Source of the DNA: Spartinivicinus poritis
GTDB taxonomy: Bacteria; Pseudomonadota; Gammaproteobacteria; Pseudomonadales; Zooshikellaceae
NCBI RefSeq assembly: GCF_028858535.1
Contig: NZ_JAPMOU010000028.1
Coordinates: 1-64,000, forward strand
Length of the DNA: 64,000 nt
Direction: 5' to 3'
The position numbers and the translations under genes are program-made. Within the stretch, counting starts at the first letter, position 1, and every line of letters begins with the position of its first letter. Positions 51,055-60,518 of this stretch are shown in pieces. The notes under the pieces are model-generated. The model searched no databases. It saw nothing but the letters and a program-made list of their open reading frames with translations, and was not told the DNA's origin.

Positions 51055-51650
51055 TAGTTCTTTTTCTCTTCGACGCAATCTTTTGCTTGATCTTTTTTAG
51101 TCATGGCAGAGCCGATCATGCCTAGTGACAGGGCGGTTTTAAAACTGCTTTTACAAATGGAAATAGTGAGTGACTTGGCTAATAAAGCACTATCACTTCC
51201 TATTTTTGCACCAGCCAGTCCATTAGGGCGATAATAAATGGCTTTGACTGTTTTTGCTGCTGCTTCTTGATGAATAGCGTATTGAATGCTGTTGTCGGAT
51301 AACCGATCTACTCTAACGAGCTCTCCTTCATCTTTATCAGTCTTTTTGTCGTATTTATTGTTGCCATTCTTATCTGAAAATACCATCCAGCCGAATTTCC
51401 ATTCACCTGTGTCGCTGCATTCACTAGCGTCTGCTGTTTTCAAGCCACAAATAAAGGTTATGGTGTTGTTGGTGATGGCATCGGAGCGGGCAAGACTAAT
51501 AGCGGCGGCTAATCGGTCCTTTGCTGAGTTCATACGGTTGTTGTCAATGAAATTACTCATTGAAGGTATGCCAATACCCGCGATAATGGCTAACACGGCA
51601 ATGGTTACCATTAACTCAATTAAGGTAAAACCTGTTGTTTTTTTGATCAC
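51054..51650 (-). CDS. fimT: Minor pseudopilin FimT/GspH-type
   Basis: A 198-residue prepilin, MIKKTTG then FTLIELMVTIAVLAIIAGIG, followed by LAAAISLARSDAITNN, the GspH/FimT segment. It leads the minor-pilin operon. Its C-terminal tail (KTALSLGMIGSAMTKKDQ) is of ordinary composition. Confidence 0.93.
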   Translation of the reverse strand: MIKKTTGFTLIELMVTIAVLAIIAGIGIPSMSNFIDNNRMNSAKDRLAAAISLARSDAITNNTITFICGLKTADASECSDTGEWKFGWMVFSDKNGNNKYDKKTDKDEGELVRVDRLSDNSIQYAIHQEAAAKTVKAIYYRPNGLAGAKIGSDSALLAKSLTISICKSSFKTALSLGMIGSAMTKKDQAKDCVEEKKN

Positions 51651-51782
51651 GTTTTAAACGACCCCTTATCTAACTTTTTCCACCGTTTTCCTGCCCCGGT
51701 TAACACTTTTATAAGCTACCGGTCACTAAGTAGTAGCTAGTGACCTCGGAGGGAAAGAGGATTGAAATAATGGCACAATCTA

Positions 51783-51915
51783 ACCTCCCCCTTTGAAAAA
51801 GGGGGATTGAGGGGGATTTCATTCAGCCAATTCAAAGTACTTTAAACAAGCTGACCGTCTACTTATGATCAAATAAAATCCCCCCTAGCCCCCCTTTTTC
51901 AAAGGGGGGAAGTAA
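51783..51915. repeat. C/G-rich inverted repeat pair, copy 3
   Basis: The left arm (about 51783-51823) and right arm (about 51871-51915) face each other, as in the copies at 11206 and 28171. A further short CCCCCTAAGGGGG hairpin follows at about 51920-51934. Confidence 0.85.
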
Positions 51916-52262
51916 CTTTGCCCCCTAAGGGGGAGAAAGTACTTAATATGAAGCCTTTAGTAAAAAAGTTACGCACCAGTTATGTACACATTACGTTGCA
52001 TGTTAAATAGTCAACGCGTTTATATAAACTGACTGCATTATAACTTTCTTTTATTTGTCACTTTGTGCCACTTGTCTCGAAATATTTCCACTCGTCGTAT
52101 TAATGCTTGACGAATAGTGGGTTATTGACTGGTTTTTGATCGTCTTTGCATGTTAGTACTTGTAGGGTGAGAAGCTTGGGGGTCAGGAAACAGTAGGTGT
52201 TTGTTTTATCGCTACTTTATATAGTTTGTAGTTTAGTAATTTCATTTCTTAATAGCTGCTTA

Positions 52263-52438
52263 TATACCCAAAACGTAGGGTTTTTAGGGGTGGCCGTCGA
52301 GCAGTGAAGCCCCATGAGCCTATAAATAATAGGTGATTGGGGTGAGGTGTGAAGGCAGTTAATTGCTCCTGCATAAACTGCATTCCCACCATCCTTGGTA
52401 GTCACAACAAAGCATAAAAATCATTCGTGAAGGGTATA
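52263..52438. repeat. TATACCC/GGGTATA inverted-repeat element, copy 2
   Basis: A 176-bp element with TATACCC at 52263-52269 and GGGTATA at 52432-52438. Internal blocks gtgaagccccatgagcctat, taggtgattggggtgagg and the flanking TTTTTAGG correspond to the copy at 9010-9135. It is about 50 bp longer, with the extra DNA in the right half. Confidence 0.75.
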
Positions 52439-52537
52439 CATTGCCCTTTGAGGCTGATAGAGCCTAAAAACCCACTACACTAAACGTATAGCCCTTGAAA
52501 GGTTCTATAGCTGTTACAGTGGTTTAGGTTGTAACTA

Positions 52538-53824
52538 ATGACAGATCGGCTTGTTTTAGTTGTATTAGCCAATTACGCTGTTCTTGCAAGCTTACTTGCA
52601 GTCGTTCTGGTTTGGTTGCTTATTAAACAACACCGGATTTCCATTATCAAAAAAAAGCTTTTTGATAACCGCAAAGTCATTAGCTCATTACAAGCAATTT
52701 TGGATGATATGCAAGAGGAGCTTGATGAAAGTGGTGAAACGGTACCTCAGGAGTGGTTGATTGACCCTATTAATAAGCGACAGATTAACTCACTTAGAAA
52801 ACAGGTATTAACCATTGAAACCGCTGCGTTAAAACATAAAGAACCTGAAGATAGAGATAAGGAGTCATCTAAGGGATATAACAGTTTATTTGAGAAGTTA
52901 CAAAAAGGTTTTCAAAAAGCCTTAAGTATTAAGGCGCCTACTTATGAAGTCTATCTGAAAGAACAGCTGGAAATGCTTATTGAATATGAAAAGCAGTTTG
53001 ATAAGGTTCAGCTAGCGTGTTTTAACGCGAATCAATTGTCTATTACTGATGTAATTTGCTTGCGTAAATCTTTGATTCATTATGAGTTAGAAACAATTCG
53101 TGGCAGATTAGAAAAAGCCGAATATCAAGAGCGGTTGAATCAAAAAATAATCCATTATTTCAAGTCAATAGCGCCAGAAGCAGAAGTAATAGAGATTCCT
53201 ACAGCAGCTAGTGAACAGTCTGCTAAAACTGAGTCAGTGGAGCAGGGAGAAGGGCTTGAAAATGCCTATGCAGAGCTGGCAATCCAACAGTCCAATCAAA
53301 AGATCAATAGCTATCAGGATCAAATCTCTAATCTAGAACATATTATTAAATTAAATGAAGCTATGATTGGAAAACTGAAAAAGGATAAACTAGGAGAGGG
53401 CGAGGATGATATATATCAAAAGGAATTAGAAGAGCTGTTGGAACAATCTCAAAAGCTGATAAAGCAGTTGAGGCGTGAAATTTTGGACTATAAAGAGGAA
53501 ATTGAAAAGCTTGAAGAAAAAAACAACAAGCTAGAAAAAGGTATTCCTGTTGAAGAGGTTGAAGAAGATCAAGCGGCCAACGATGCGCTTGCTCAGCTTT
53601 TTGAGCGTTACTCCATGGATATGAGCAGAAAAGAGCAGGAAATTCAACAGCTAAAGAATGAAAAAAATGCTTTATTACAAAAATTAAAGCAAACAGCGGT
53701 AACTGGTACTTCCATGGATGGACATTATAAGGAAGCCTATGAAGAGGCCATTCAAAAAATTAAAAGAATGACCCAGGAGTATCACTTGTTGAATAAGATG
53801 TATTTGGATCTTAAAAATAAATAA
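52538..53824 (+). CDS. Membrane-anchored coiled-coil protein, unknown function
   Basis: A 428-residue protein. One N-terminal membrane helix (YAVLASLLAVVLVWLLI, about 14-30) is followed by a cytoplasmic region rich in Glu, Lys and Gln. There are long coiled coils at about 255-345 (SNQKINSYQDQISNLEHIIK; REILDYKEEIEKLEEKNNKL) and 365-428. I do not recognise a family. Its stop at 53824 directly abuts the stop of the convergent etfB at 53825, leaving no space for separate terminators. Confidence 0.75.
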   Translation: MTDRLVLVVLANYAVLASLLAVVLVWLLIKQHRISIIKKKLFDNRKVISSLQAILDDMQEELDESGETVPQEWLIDPINKRQINSLRKQVLTIETAALKHKEPEDRDKESSKGYNSLFEKLQKGFQKALSIKAPTYEVYLKEQLEMLIEYEKQFDKVQLACFNANQLSITDVICLRKSLIHYELETIRGRLEKAEYQERLNQKIIHYFKSIAPEAEVIEIPTAASEQSAKTESVEQGEGLENAYAELAIQQSNQKINSYQDQISNLEHIIKLNEAMIGKLKKDKLGEGEDDIYQKELEELLEQSQKLIKQLRREILDYKEEIEKLEEKNNKLEKGIPVEEVEEDQAANDALAQLFERYSMDMSRKEQEIQQLKNEKNALLQKLKQTAVTGTSMDGHYKEAYEEAIQKIKRMTQEYHLLNKMYLDLKNK

Positions 53825-54631
53825 TTACTTAACTACCTTCTCTGCCACTAATAAATCATAAATTGCTTTGGCTGCTTCGGCCGGTGATTTGTTTTCTATT
53901 ACACTACCACCTTCGTTTTTACTACTGGCAGTGGCTGCTTTAAAACGGTCGGCAGCGGTTTTGGCTTTCATGACTTTTAACCGTTTGGGGCGCTTTTTAG
54001 CGGGTTGTGCATTCCAACTGGCGCGGACCTCATCAATGTTAATGATGGCATCTACGTCATTGATGGCTCCCCTTTTAGCTTTTCCAAAAGCACTTTGACG
54101 AGGAGCAGCTGCAGCAGTATCGATACTGGCGACAAAAGGCATTTGTACTTTAATTAAGCGGCGTTGTCCTCTAGGTAGCGCTTGTAGTATCTCCGCTGTA
54201 CGACCATTGATACTTTTTATCGCTGCAATATTGGGCACTATGGGTAATTTAAGCTGTTCGGCAATGAGATAGGGCGTCATACCAGATGATTCACCTTGCT
54301 CAGCTTTAATACCAGTGAAAATAATATCAGCATGATTTTCAGTTAAATAGTCAATCAGAGCTGGGATAGCATCTGCTTCATGGGGCTGATCCAATACGGT
54401 TAATTGATCTACCCCCATCCCTAAGTACTGGCGCAATACAGACTCTTTAGGGTTGCCCGCATGGAGTACTTCCAACTGCTCTGGGGCTAAATTTAACGCT
54501 AATTCCAGAGCTTTTGCATCCTGATCAGCTCTACGGCCTCGCTGTGATTTTGGGTGCAAACCAATGGAAACCAACGTTGTGATTTTAGCAATATGACTAC
54601 TATTAGATTTTTGTTGGGTATTAGGCTGCAT
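53825..54631 (-). CDS. etfB: Electron transfer flavoprotein beta-type subunit of the dimethylglycine operon
   Basis: A 268-residue ETF beta-like protein (TTLVSIGLHPKSQRGRRADQDAKALELAL; DIIFTGIKAEQGESSGMTPY; ALPRGQRRLIKVQMPFVAS). With the alpha-type partner it should carry electrons from DgcAB to ubiquinone. I start at the ATG at 54631 because aagagg lies nine bases upstream; an in-frame ATG at 54658 lies inside etfA without such a site. The start overlaps the etfA stop by 11 bp. The Pseudomonas locus has the same order. Confidence 0.9.
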   Translation of the reverse strand: MQPNTQQKSNSSHIAKITTLVSIGLHPKSQRGRRADQDAKALELALNLAPEQLEVLHAGNPKESVLRQYLGMGVDQLTVLDQPHEADAIPALIDYLTENHADIIFTGIKAEQGESSGMTPYLIAEQLKLPIVPNIAAIKSINGRTAEILQALPRGQRRLIKVQMPFVASIDTAAAAPRQSAFGKAKRGAINDVDAIINIDEVRASWNAQPAKKRPKRLKVMKAKTAADRFKAATASSKNEGGSVIENKSPAEAAKAIYDLLVAEKVVK

Positions 54632-55874
54632 TGGCGGTAGCCTCTTGCTTACTGGCATCAACCAGCTTAATTAATTCTTCAAGCACTGCGGAGCTATCAG
54701 CAATAATACTTAAATCAGCTCGTTTAATCATATCGCAGTCTTTATCTAGGTTAATGGCAATCACTTTTTCGCATTGACCAATACCCTGCAAGTGTTGAAT
54801 AGCGCCAGAAATACCCACGGCAATATAAACCCGTGCGCTAACCCAAGTTCCAGTAGCACCTACCTGACGGAACCTTGGCATATCACCATTATCTACAGCT
54901 ACACGGCTTGCACCTTCTGTAGCACCTAATGTGGTCGAGGCTTGATGGAATAGCTCCCAGTCAGTCACTCCATTACCACCAGAAAGAATAAACTCCGCTT
55001 CACCTAATGGAATTTCACTTGGGTCTACCGCTTGTTGACCCAGGTCTTCCATTTGTGTAAGTACTGCTGGAATCTCTGGTAATTCGAGAGGCGTTGCCTG
55101 GTGCTCAGTTTCCATTACTGGGTAGGCGACTTCTTCAGCCAGCAGCATAATTCTTGGAATTGATCGCTCGATATCTTGAGTGCCACCACTTGCACGACAA
55201 GTGATTTTATCTTGCTCAAATTTCCAAACTTGAGTAGCAGGGCGCTCATTTAACCGAGCAGCTAAGCGCCGACCTAAGTCGCCTCCACCATGAATGCTAT
55301 CAGGCAATAACCAATGTTTAGGTTGATAACTAACTTCAACAGCGGTTAAAGCTGTTAATTTTAATTCGGGGTTAAATAGTTGGAATTCTTCGTCAGCAAA
55401 ATGTAATAGGCGATCAATACCTGCAAATTTCAGACTGTCGTCTTTTAGCTCACCAAAAGCAATAGCAAGTACAGCACCTTTTTCATTAGACGCAGTTTCA
55501 TCAGATTCGGTAGCTAATAAATGGGCCTGGCCGAGTATATCTTTATCATGACTGGTTAAGCGGCCACCGACTAAATCTAAAACAACGGTAATATAAAATG
55601 CAGGCTCTTCAACAACAAATGGCTTACGCACTTCTTGTTGTTCTGCACCTTTAGTTTGACTGCGGCTAGCAAATTGAGCGGCAGAAACACCAGTGGCACT
55701 GCGATCAATACGTTTTATTCCATTAGGACCAATAAAGCCGACCTGATGAGGGTTTTTCCGAATTAATCCTGTAGGGCCACGTACTAGTCCAGTCGCAAAA
55801 TTAGCATGCATTGGGTGCAGGCGATTTCGAATAATGCGTTCAATACGCGGGTCTCGTCGTATTATATTACTCAT
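54621..55874 (-). CDS. etfA: Electron transfer flavoprotein alpha-type subunit of the dimethylglycine operon
   Basis: A 417-residue ETF alpha-like protein, about 100 residues longer than housekeeping EtfA because of an N-terminal extension (RRDPRIERIIRNRLHP). The C-terminal FAD domain shows RQVGATGTWVSARVYIAVG and ISGAIQHLQGIGQCEKVIAI, with NLDKDCDMIKRADLSI. Aaaggggg precedes the ATG. It is separated from dgcB by about 220 bp containing a repeat pair, but otherwise in the same order and strand as the Pseudomonas dgc genes. Confidence 0.92.
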   Translation of the reverse strand: MSNIIRRDPRIERIIRNRLHPMHANFATGLVRGPTGLIRKNPHQVGFIGPNGIKRIDRSATGVSAAQFASRSQTKGAEQQEVRKPFVVEEPAFYITVVLDLVGGRLTSHDKDILGQAHLLATESDETASNEKGAVLAIAFGELKDDSLKFAGIDRLLHFADEEFQLFNPELKLTALTAVEVSYQPKHWLLPDSIHGGGDLGRRLAARLNERPATQVWKFEQDKITCRASGGTQDIERSIPRIMLLAEEVAYPVMETEHQATPLELPEIPAVLTQMEDLGQQAVDPSEIPLGEAEFILSGGNGVTDWELFHQASTTLGATEGASRVAVDNGDMPRFRQVGATGTWVSARVYIAVGISGAIQHLQGIGQCEKVIAINLDKDCDMIKRADLSIIADSSAVLEELIKLVDASKQEATANAA

Positions 55875-55948
55875 AAATTACCCCCTTTAAAGGGTGTTTC
55901 AATAACTGCTTTTAGCTCCCTCTCCCTTTGAAACTGTCGCATAATCTA

Positions 55949-56040
55949 CTTCCCCCCTTTGAAAAAGGGGGGCCAGGGGGGATTTTGAGTAGCCTTCATG
56001 AAATCCCCCTCAATCCCCCTTTTTCAAAGGGGGAGGTTGG
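55949..56040. repeat. C/G-rich inverted repeat pair, copy 4
   Basis: The two arms face each other with a shorter centre than in the other copies, in the dgcB-etfA gap. Confidence 0.85.
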
Positions 56041-56091
56041 GTTGTGTCATACCTTATTGCAACAGCCTCTTTGGGCAAGGGTGCATATGTA

Positions 56092-57987
56092 TCAATGAAT
56101 TGTTTCCACTGCTTCGGCCAGCATTTCAGCGATATCCCGCACTTCTGGGCGAGGTTCTACCACCCCTTCCAACATTAATGCACATTGCGGGCATGCCACC
56201 GCAACTACGTCGGCATTGGTAGCTTTAACATCTTCCATCCGCATATCGGGAATCCGTTGTTTTCCAGGGATATCCGTAATTGGTGCTGCACCGCCACCAC
56301 CACAGCAACGGGAACGAAAACCTGAGCGCTCCATTTCGGTTACTTCCAGGCCAAGTGCTTTTAATAATTCCCGTGGCGCTTCATATTCACCGTTATAGCG
56401 GCCCAAATAACAGGGGTCATGATAAGTGACGGTGCCTAAATTGAGTTCGCCGAGTTTTAGGGTACCTTGCTTGGCTTGCTCTGCTAAAAATGTGGTGTGA
56501 TGATAAACCTCGAAATCAGCTCCAAAATCTTTATATTCATTTTTCAAGCAGTGATAAGAGTGTGGATCAGCCGTTACTATCTGCTTAAACTGATATTTTT
56601 TTAGCGTCGCAATATTATGTTTGGCCAAAGCCTGGAATGTTGCTTCATCACCTAACCGTCTTGCGACATCACCACTGTCTCGTTCTTCATTACCTAAAAT
56701 AGCGAAGTCAACTTTTGCGGCGCGTAGTAATTTAACTACGGCACGTAAGGTGCGTTGGGTACGCATATCATAGGCGCCATCGCCAATCCAGAATAAGACA
56801 TCAGCTTCCTGTACATCAGCCATTAACGGTAAGTTAAGATCAGTGGCCCAGTTAACTCGGTGGCCTGGGTCAAAGCCATTAGGGTTATCAGTGGCAATCA
56901 GGTTTTCGATGACTTCGACGCCTTTTTCTGGGGTTTGGCCTTGCTCTAATGTTAAAAAGCGGCGCATATCCACAATAGCATCTACATGCTCAATCATCAT
57001 TGGGCACTCTTCTACACAAGCACGACAGGTGGTGCAGGACCATAATGTATCTGCTTCAACCAAACCATTAACAATGGGTTGTAACGGAGCCCCTTGATGT
57101 TTTCCAACCTCAATACCAGGATAAGGACTACCCGCATATTTAGCATCAGTGCCACCCGCTAAACCAACCACCATATCCTGAATCAACTTTTTGGGGTTAA
57201 GCGGTTGGCCAGCAGCAAAAGCAGGACACATGGCTTCACAACGGCCACATTGCACGCAGGCATCAAAACCCAATAGCTGATTCCATTTAAAATCTGCTGG
57301 TTGTTCGACACCTAATTTATTTTCTTCAAGCTGAACTGGCTTTAAAGCTGTGGAGCGACCACCACCAAACCGTTCGGCACGACGGTGAAAGGCTAGGTGT
57401 AAAGCGCCTGCAAACGCGTGCTTCATTGGTCCACCCCAGGTCATGCCAAAAAACATTTCAGCAACCCCATACACTACACCCGCTAATAAAATAGTGGCTA
57501 ACAGCCAGCCACCAAAATTTTCTGGCAAAATTCCAGCAGCGGGCAGTGACATTAAAATAAAGGTGATAGCAAAAGTGAACAGACTTTTGGGTAAGCGCAT
57601 CCAAGGCCCTTTTGAAAGCCTGGCAGGAGGGTTCTTGCGGCGTTTATAAACAAAAAAAGCGCCGACCAGCATAGCTGTTAAAGCCGCTAATAATCCCCAC
57701 ACTAAAATGCGATTATTAAAGCCAAACACATAAACCAGAATAATTAATACACTCGCTGCCACAAACCCACCTGCAGTTGCAACGTGGGTATTAGCAATGT
57801 ATTTATCCCGCGCGACCACATGGTGTAAATCCACCATATAGCGCTTAGGAATCTGCATTAAACCATGCAGTATATTGACTCTATCAGGCTGCCCCTGGCG
57901 CCATAAATTAATGCGTTTAACCGCACCAATTACAGCAAGTAAAATGGCTGCACAGAGTAAAACAGGTAGTATCCAATCAAGAAACAT
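56092..57987 (-). CDS. dgcB: Dimethylglycine catabolism Fe-S membrane protein DgcB
   Basis: A 631-residue protein. About five membrane helices occupy the N-terminal 190 residues. Two ferredoxin-type 4Fe-4S motifs follow: CVQCGRCEAMCP and CTTCRACVEECP. Then come two CCG domains of heterodisulfide-reductase type (HDPCYLGRYNGEY, RSRCCGGGGA; ACPQCALMLEG). It should link DgcA and the ETF pair to the membrane quinone pool. Gene order matches Pseudomonas dgcB. The first residues MFLDWILPVLLCAAILLAV fit the family start. Confidence 0.93.
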   Translation of the reverse strand: MFLDWILPVLLCAAILLAVIGAVKRINLWRQGQPDRVNILHGLMQIPKRYMVDLHHVVARDKYIANTHVATAGGFVAASVLIILVYVFGFNNRILVWGLLAALTAMLVGAFFVYKRRKNPPARLSKGPWMRLPKSLFTFAITFILMSLPAAGILPENFGGWLLATILLAGVVYGVAEMFFGMTWGGPMKHAFAGALHLAFHRRAERFGGGRSTALKPVQLEENKLGVEQPADFKWNQLLGFDACVQCGRCEAMCPAFAAGQPLNPKKLIQDMVVGLAGGTDAKYAGSPYPGIEVGKHQGAPLQPIVNGLVEADTLWSCTTCRACVEECPMMIEHVDAIVDMRRFLTLEQGQTPEKGVEVIENLIATDNPNGFDPGHRVNWATDLNLPLMADVQEADVLFWIGDGAYDMRTQRTLRAVVKLLRAAKVDFAILGNEERDSGDVARRLGDEATFQALAKHNIATLKKYQFKQIVTADPHSYHCLKNEYKDFGADFEVYHHTTFLAEQAKQGTLKLGELNLGTVTYHDPCYLGRYNGEYEAPRELLKALGLEVTEMERSGFRSRCCGGGGAAPITDIPGKQRIPDMRMEDVKATNADVVAVACPQCALMLEGVVEPRPEVRDIAEMLAEAVETIH

Positions 57988-58110
57988 TTACTTATATCCT
58001 TCGCTGTGGATATACCATTTGTGAATTAACTCACTTTGGCTGTATATTGGTTTTTATTTTTGGAGGTTGTTACCTCTTGCTCTCTGTAGCAGAAGTACCC
58101 CAAACCAAGT

Positions 58111-58221
58111 CCCTTCTCCCCTGCGGGGAGAAGGTTAGGATGAGGGGACTAGCCTGAAAGGCTAGTTTGTTAATTAACATTTCGCCCTCACCCCAGCCCT
58201 CTCTCCCAGAGGGAGAGGGGG
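58111..58221. repeat. Second type of C/G-rich repeat pair in the dgcA-dgcB gap
   Basis: cccttctcccctgcggggag (58111 onwards) and the inverted ccctctctcccagagggaga (ending about 58221) flank a perfect hairpin ACTAGCCT-gaa-AGGCTAGT (58148-58166). It is a different repeat family from the other pairs, placed in the middle of the operon. Confidence 0.75.
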
Positions 58222-58281
58222 CAAACAGTACAGAAACTTGGTGTAACAAACAGAATTGGTTTATACCTCCTAATAAAAAAG

Positions 58282-60342
58282 CTAAAAATCCTTACATAAT
58301 CGCAATGCATCGTAAATTGCAGCATGCGTATTCCGCTGCGATACACAATCACCAATTCGATACAGTAAATAACCGTCACCTGTTTCTGATAGGGCAGGCT
58401 GTGGTTTGGCATCATATAAAGCTTCGATATCAATTTGGCCTTTATTGCGTGAATCCGCTTTTAATTCGTAATAGAGTTTTTCATCAGGGCGGATACCATT
58501 TTCTACAACGATTTGATCAACAACCCGTTCTTCTTTTTGACCAGTATACTCATTTTCTAACACAGCGATTTTTTTATCGCCTTCTTGATAAACCTTTTCC
58601 AGAATAAAGTCAGACGTAAATACGACTTCTTTTTCATATAAACTGCGATAATAAGTAGGGAAGGTTGTACCGCCTACCGCTGCACCTGGCTTGATATCAT
58701 CTGTGACAATTTCAACTAATGAACCTTTTGATGCTAAATAGTCGGCAACTGACATACCGCTAAATTCACAAATAGTGTCATATACCAAAACATTTTTACC
58801 TGGCTCAACAGTGCCGTTAAGAATATCCCAGCTGCTGACAACCAAGCCTTTTTCTGCACCCCATTCGGGTACTTGCTCTAGGAAAGGGGTGCCACCAACC
58901 GCCAGGATAATAATGTCTGGTTTTATATCTAAAATGGCATCGGTATTGGCTTCTGTGTTGAGTCGTACATCAACGCCTAAACGTTCTAATTCCAAAACAA
59001 ACCAGCGAGTAATACCAGCGATTTGATCCCGTTGTGGTGCTTTGGCGGCAGTAGTAATTTGCCCGCCAAGTTCGTCAGCTTTTTCAAATAGAGTTACTTG
59101 ATGGCCGCGTTCGGCTGCAACGCGAGCAGCTTCCATACCAGCAGGACCGCCACCGACCACAACTACTTTGCGAATAGTGCCTTCAGTTTTTTCGATAATA
59201 TGGGGCATGGTGCTTTCGCGTGATGTAGCCGCGTTTTGAATACACAACACATCTAGCCCTTGGTACTGGCGGTCGATACAGTAGTTTGCTCCTACGCACT
59301 GACGAATCTGGTCTACCTGATTCATTTTAATTTTGGTAATTAAATGCGGGTCAGCAATATGCGCACGAGTCATCCCCACAAAGTCGACATAACCTTCTTC
59401 TAAAATTCGCTGTGCCTGATTGGGGTCTTTAATGTTTTGCGCATGAATAACAGGTACTTCCACCACTTCTTTAATACCTGCAGCTAAATGCAGGAAGGGC
59501 TCAGGTGGGTAGCTCATATTAGGAATAACATTGGCTAAGGTATTATGAGTATCACAACCAGAACCAATCACACCAAAGAAGTCGATCATACCGGTGTCAT
59601 TGTAATATTTGGCGATTTGCTTCATATCATCGTGGTTTAAGCCGTCTGGATGAAACTCATCACCACAAATACGCATACCTACTACAAAATCTGGCCCTAC
59701 TTCTTCACGAATAGCTTTAGTCACTTCTAAACCAAAACGCATTCGGTTTTCGAAACTTCCACCCCATTCATCGGTGCGTTTGTTAACCCGAGGACTCCAA
59801 AATTGGTCGATTAAATGCTGGTGTACCGCTGAAATTTCTACCCCGTCTAAACCACCTTCTTTGGCACGGCGAGCAGCTTGGGCGTAGTCTTTAATAATGC
59901 GCTCAATCTCTTCTGGTTCGATCGTTTTACAGGTGGCGCGGTGCACAGGCTCGCGAATTCCACTGGGACTAACAAGGGTTGACCAGTGACCGCCATCCCA
60001 GCGAGAGCGGCGTCCCATATGGGTAATTTGAATCATAATCTTGCCGCCATGTTTATGCACCGCATCAGCAAGATTTTGAAAATGAGGAATAATCCGATCA
60101 GTGGATAAATTAACGGATTTCCACCAGTCTTGTGGGCTATCGATGGACACAACACTGGAGCCACCACAAATACAAAGCCCTACACCACCTTTTGCTTTCT
60201 CTTCGTAATACTTCACATAGCGTTCAGTTGTCATCCCTCCATCAGTGGCATAAACCTCTGCATGGGCAGTACTGACAACACGATTACGAATCGTCGTCTT
60301 ATTGATGGTCAATGGCTGAAATATTGCGTCGTACTGAGCCAT
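58282..60342 (-). CDS. dgcA: Dimethylglycine demethylase subunit DgcA
   Basis: A 686-residue FMN/FAD enzyme of the trimethylamine-dehydrogenase/dienoyl-CoA-reductase class. The N-terminal TIM barrel has IQITHMGRRS, HLIDQFWSPRVNKRTDEWGG and GMRICGDEF. The iron-sulfur loop is CVGANYC, with a further Cys 12 residues on in VLCIQNAA. The C-terminal FAD/NAD half starts VVVVGGGPAGMEAARVAAER. It removes a methyl group from dimethylglycine to give sarcosine. Aligned with trimethylamine dehydrogenase (CxxCxxC), the second iron-sulfur Cys is Ala here. It is preceded by the 4VR-type gene and followed by dgcB. Confidence 0.93.
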   Translation of the reverse strand: MAQYDAIFQPLTINKTTIRNRVVSTAHAEVYATDGGMTTERYVKYYEEKAKGGVGLCICGGSSVVSIDSPQDWWKSVNLSTDRIIPHFQNLADAVHKHGGKIMIQITHMGRRSRWDGGHWSTLVSPSGIREPVHRATCKTIEPEEIERIIKDYAQAARRAKEGGLDGVEISAVHQHLIDQFWSPRVNKRTDEWGGSFENRMRFGLEVTKAIREEVGPDFVVGMRICGDEFHPDGLNHDDMKQIAKYYNDTGMIDFFGVIGSGCDTHNTLANVIPNMSYPPEPFLHLAAGIKEVVEVPVIHAQNIKDPNQAQRILEEGYVDFVGMTRAHIADPHLITKIKMNQVDQIRQCVGANYCIDRQYQGLDVLCIQNAATSRESTMPHIIEKTEGTIRKVVVVGGGPAGMEAARVAAERGHQVTLFEKADELGGQITTAAKAPQRDQIAGITRWFVLELERLGVDVRLNTEANTDAILDIKPDIIILAVGGTPFLEQVPEWGAEKGLVVSSWDILNGTVEPGKNVLVYDTICEFSGMSVADYLASKGSLVEIVTDDIKPGAAVGGTTFPTYYRSLYEKEVVFTSDFILEKVYQEGDKKIAVLENEYTGQKEERVVDQIVVENGIRPDEKLYYELKADSRNKGQIDIEALYDAKPQPALSETGDGYLLYRIGDCVSQRNTHAAIYDALRLCKDF

Positions 60343-60377
60343 CGTTATCCCTCATTATTAGTCACTGGCTAACACAA

Positions 60378-60411
60378 AGGGATATTTAAAATGCTATTTT
60401 TAAATATCCCT
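60378..60411. promoter_or_regulatory. Perfect 14-bp inverted repeat upstream of dgcA
   Basis: AGGGATATTTAAAA (60378-60391) and TTTTAAATATCCCT (60398-60411) with a 6-base loop, 36 bp before the dgcA start. No T-run follows leftward, so an RNA-stability hairpin or an operator is more likely than a terminator. Confidence 0.6.
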
Positions 60412-60518
60412 CGACTATTGTTTGTTTTCACCCTTATTTTTTATTTATCAAATAAATTTTTGGGTGTTTTTATTAGTGGCTGGGGGTAAATAGCCCAGCT
60501 CATAGAAATGTACTGATA

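Larger units (their letters stand above)
51651..52537. other. Intergenic region carrying two repeat elements
   Basis: About 890 bp between divergent fimT and the coiled-coil gene. It contains the C/G-rich pair at 51783-51915 and the TATACCC element at 52263-52438. No supported gene; a 62-codon frame inside the second element is spurious. Confidence 0.6.

Noticed and set aside
52217..52405. Leftward 62-codon frame
   Set aside because: It lies mostly within the TATACCC repeat element, has no convincing ribosome site and no recognisable protein features.
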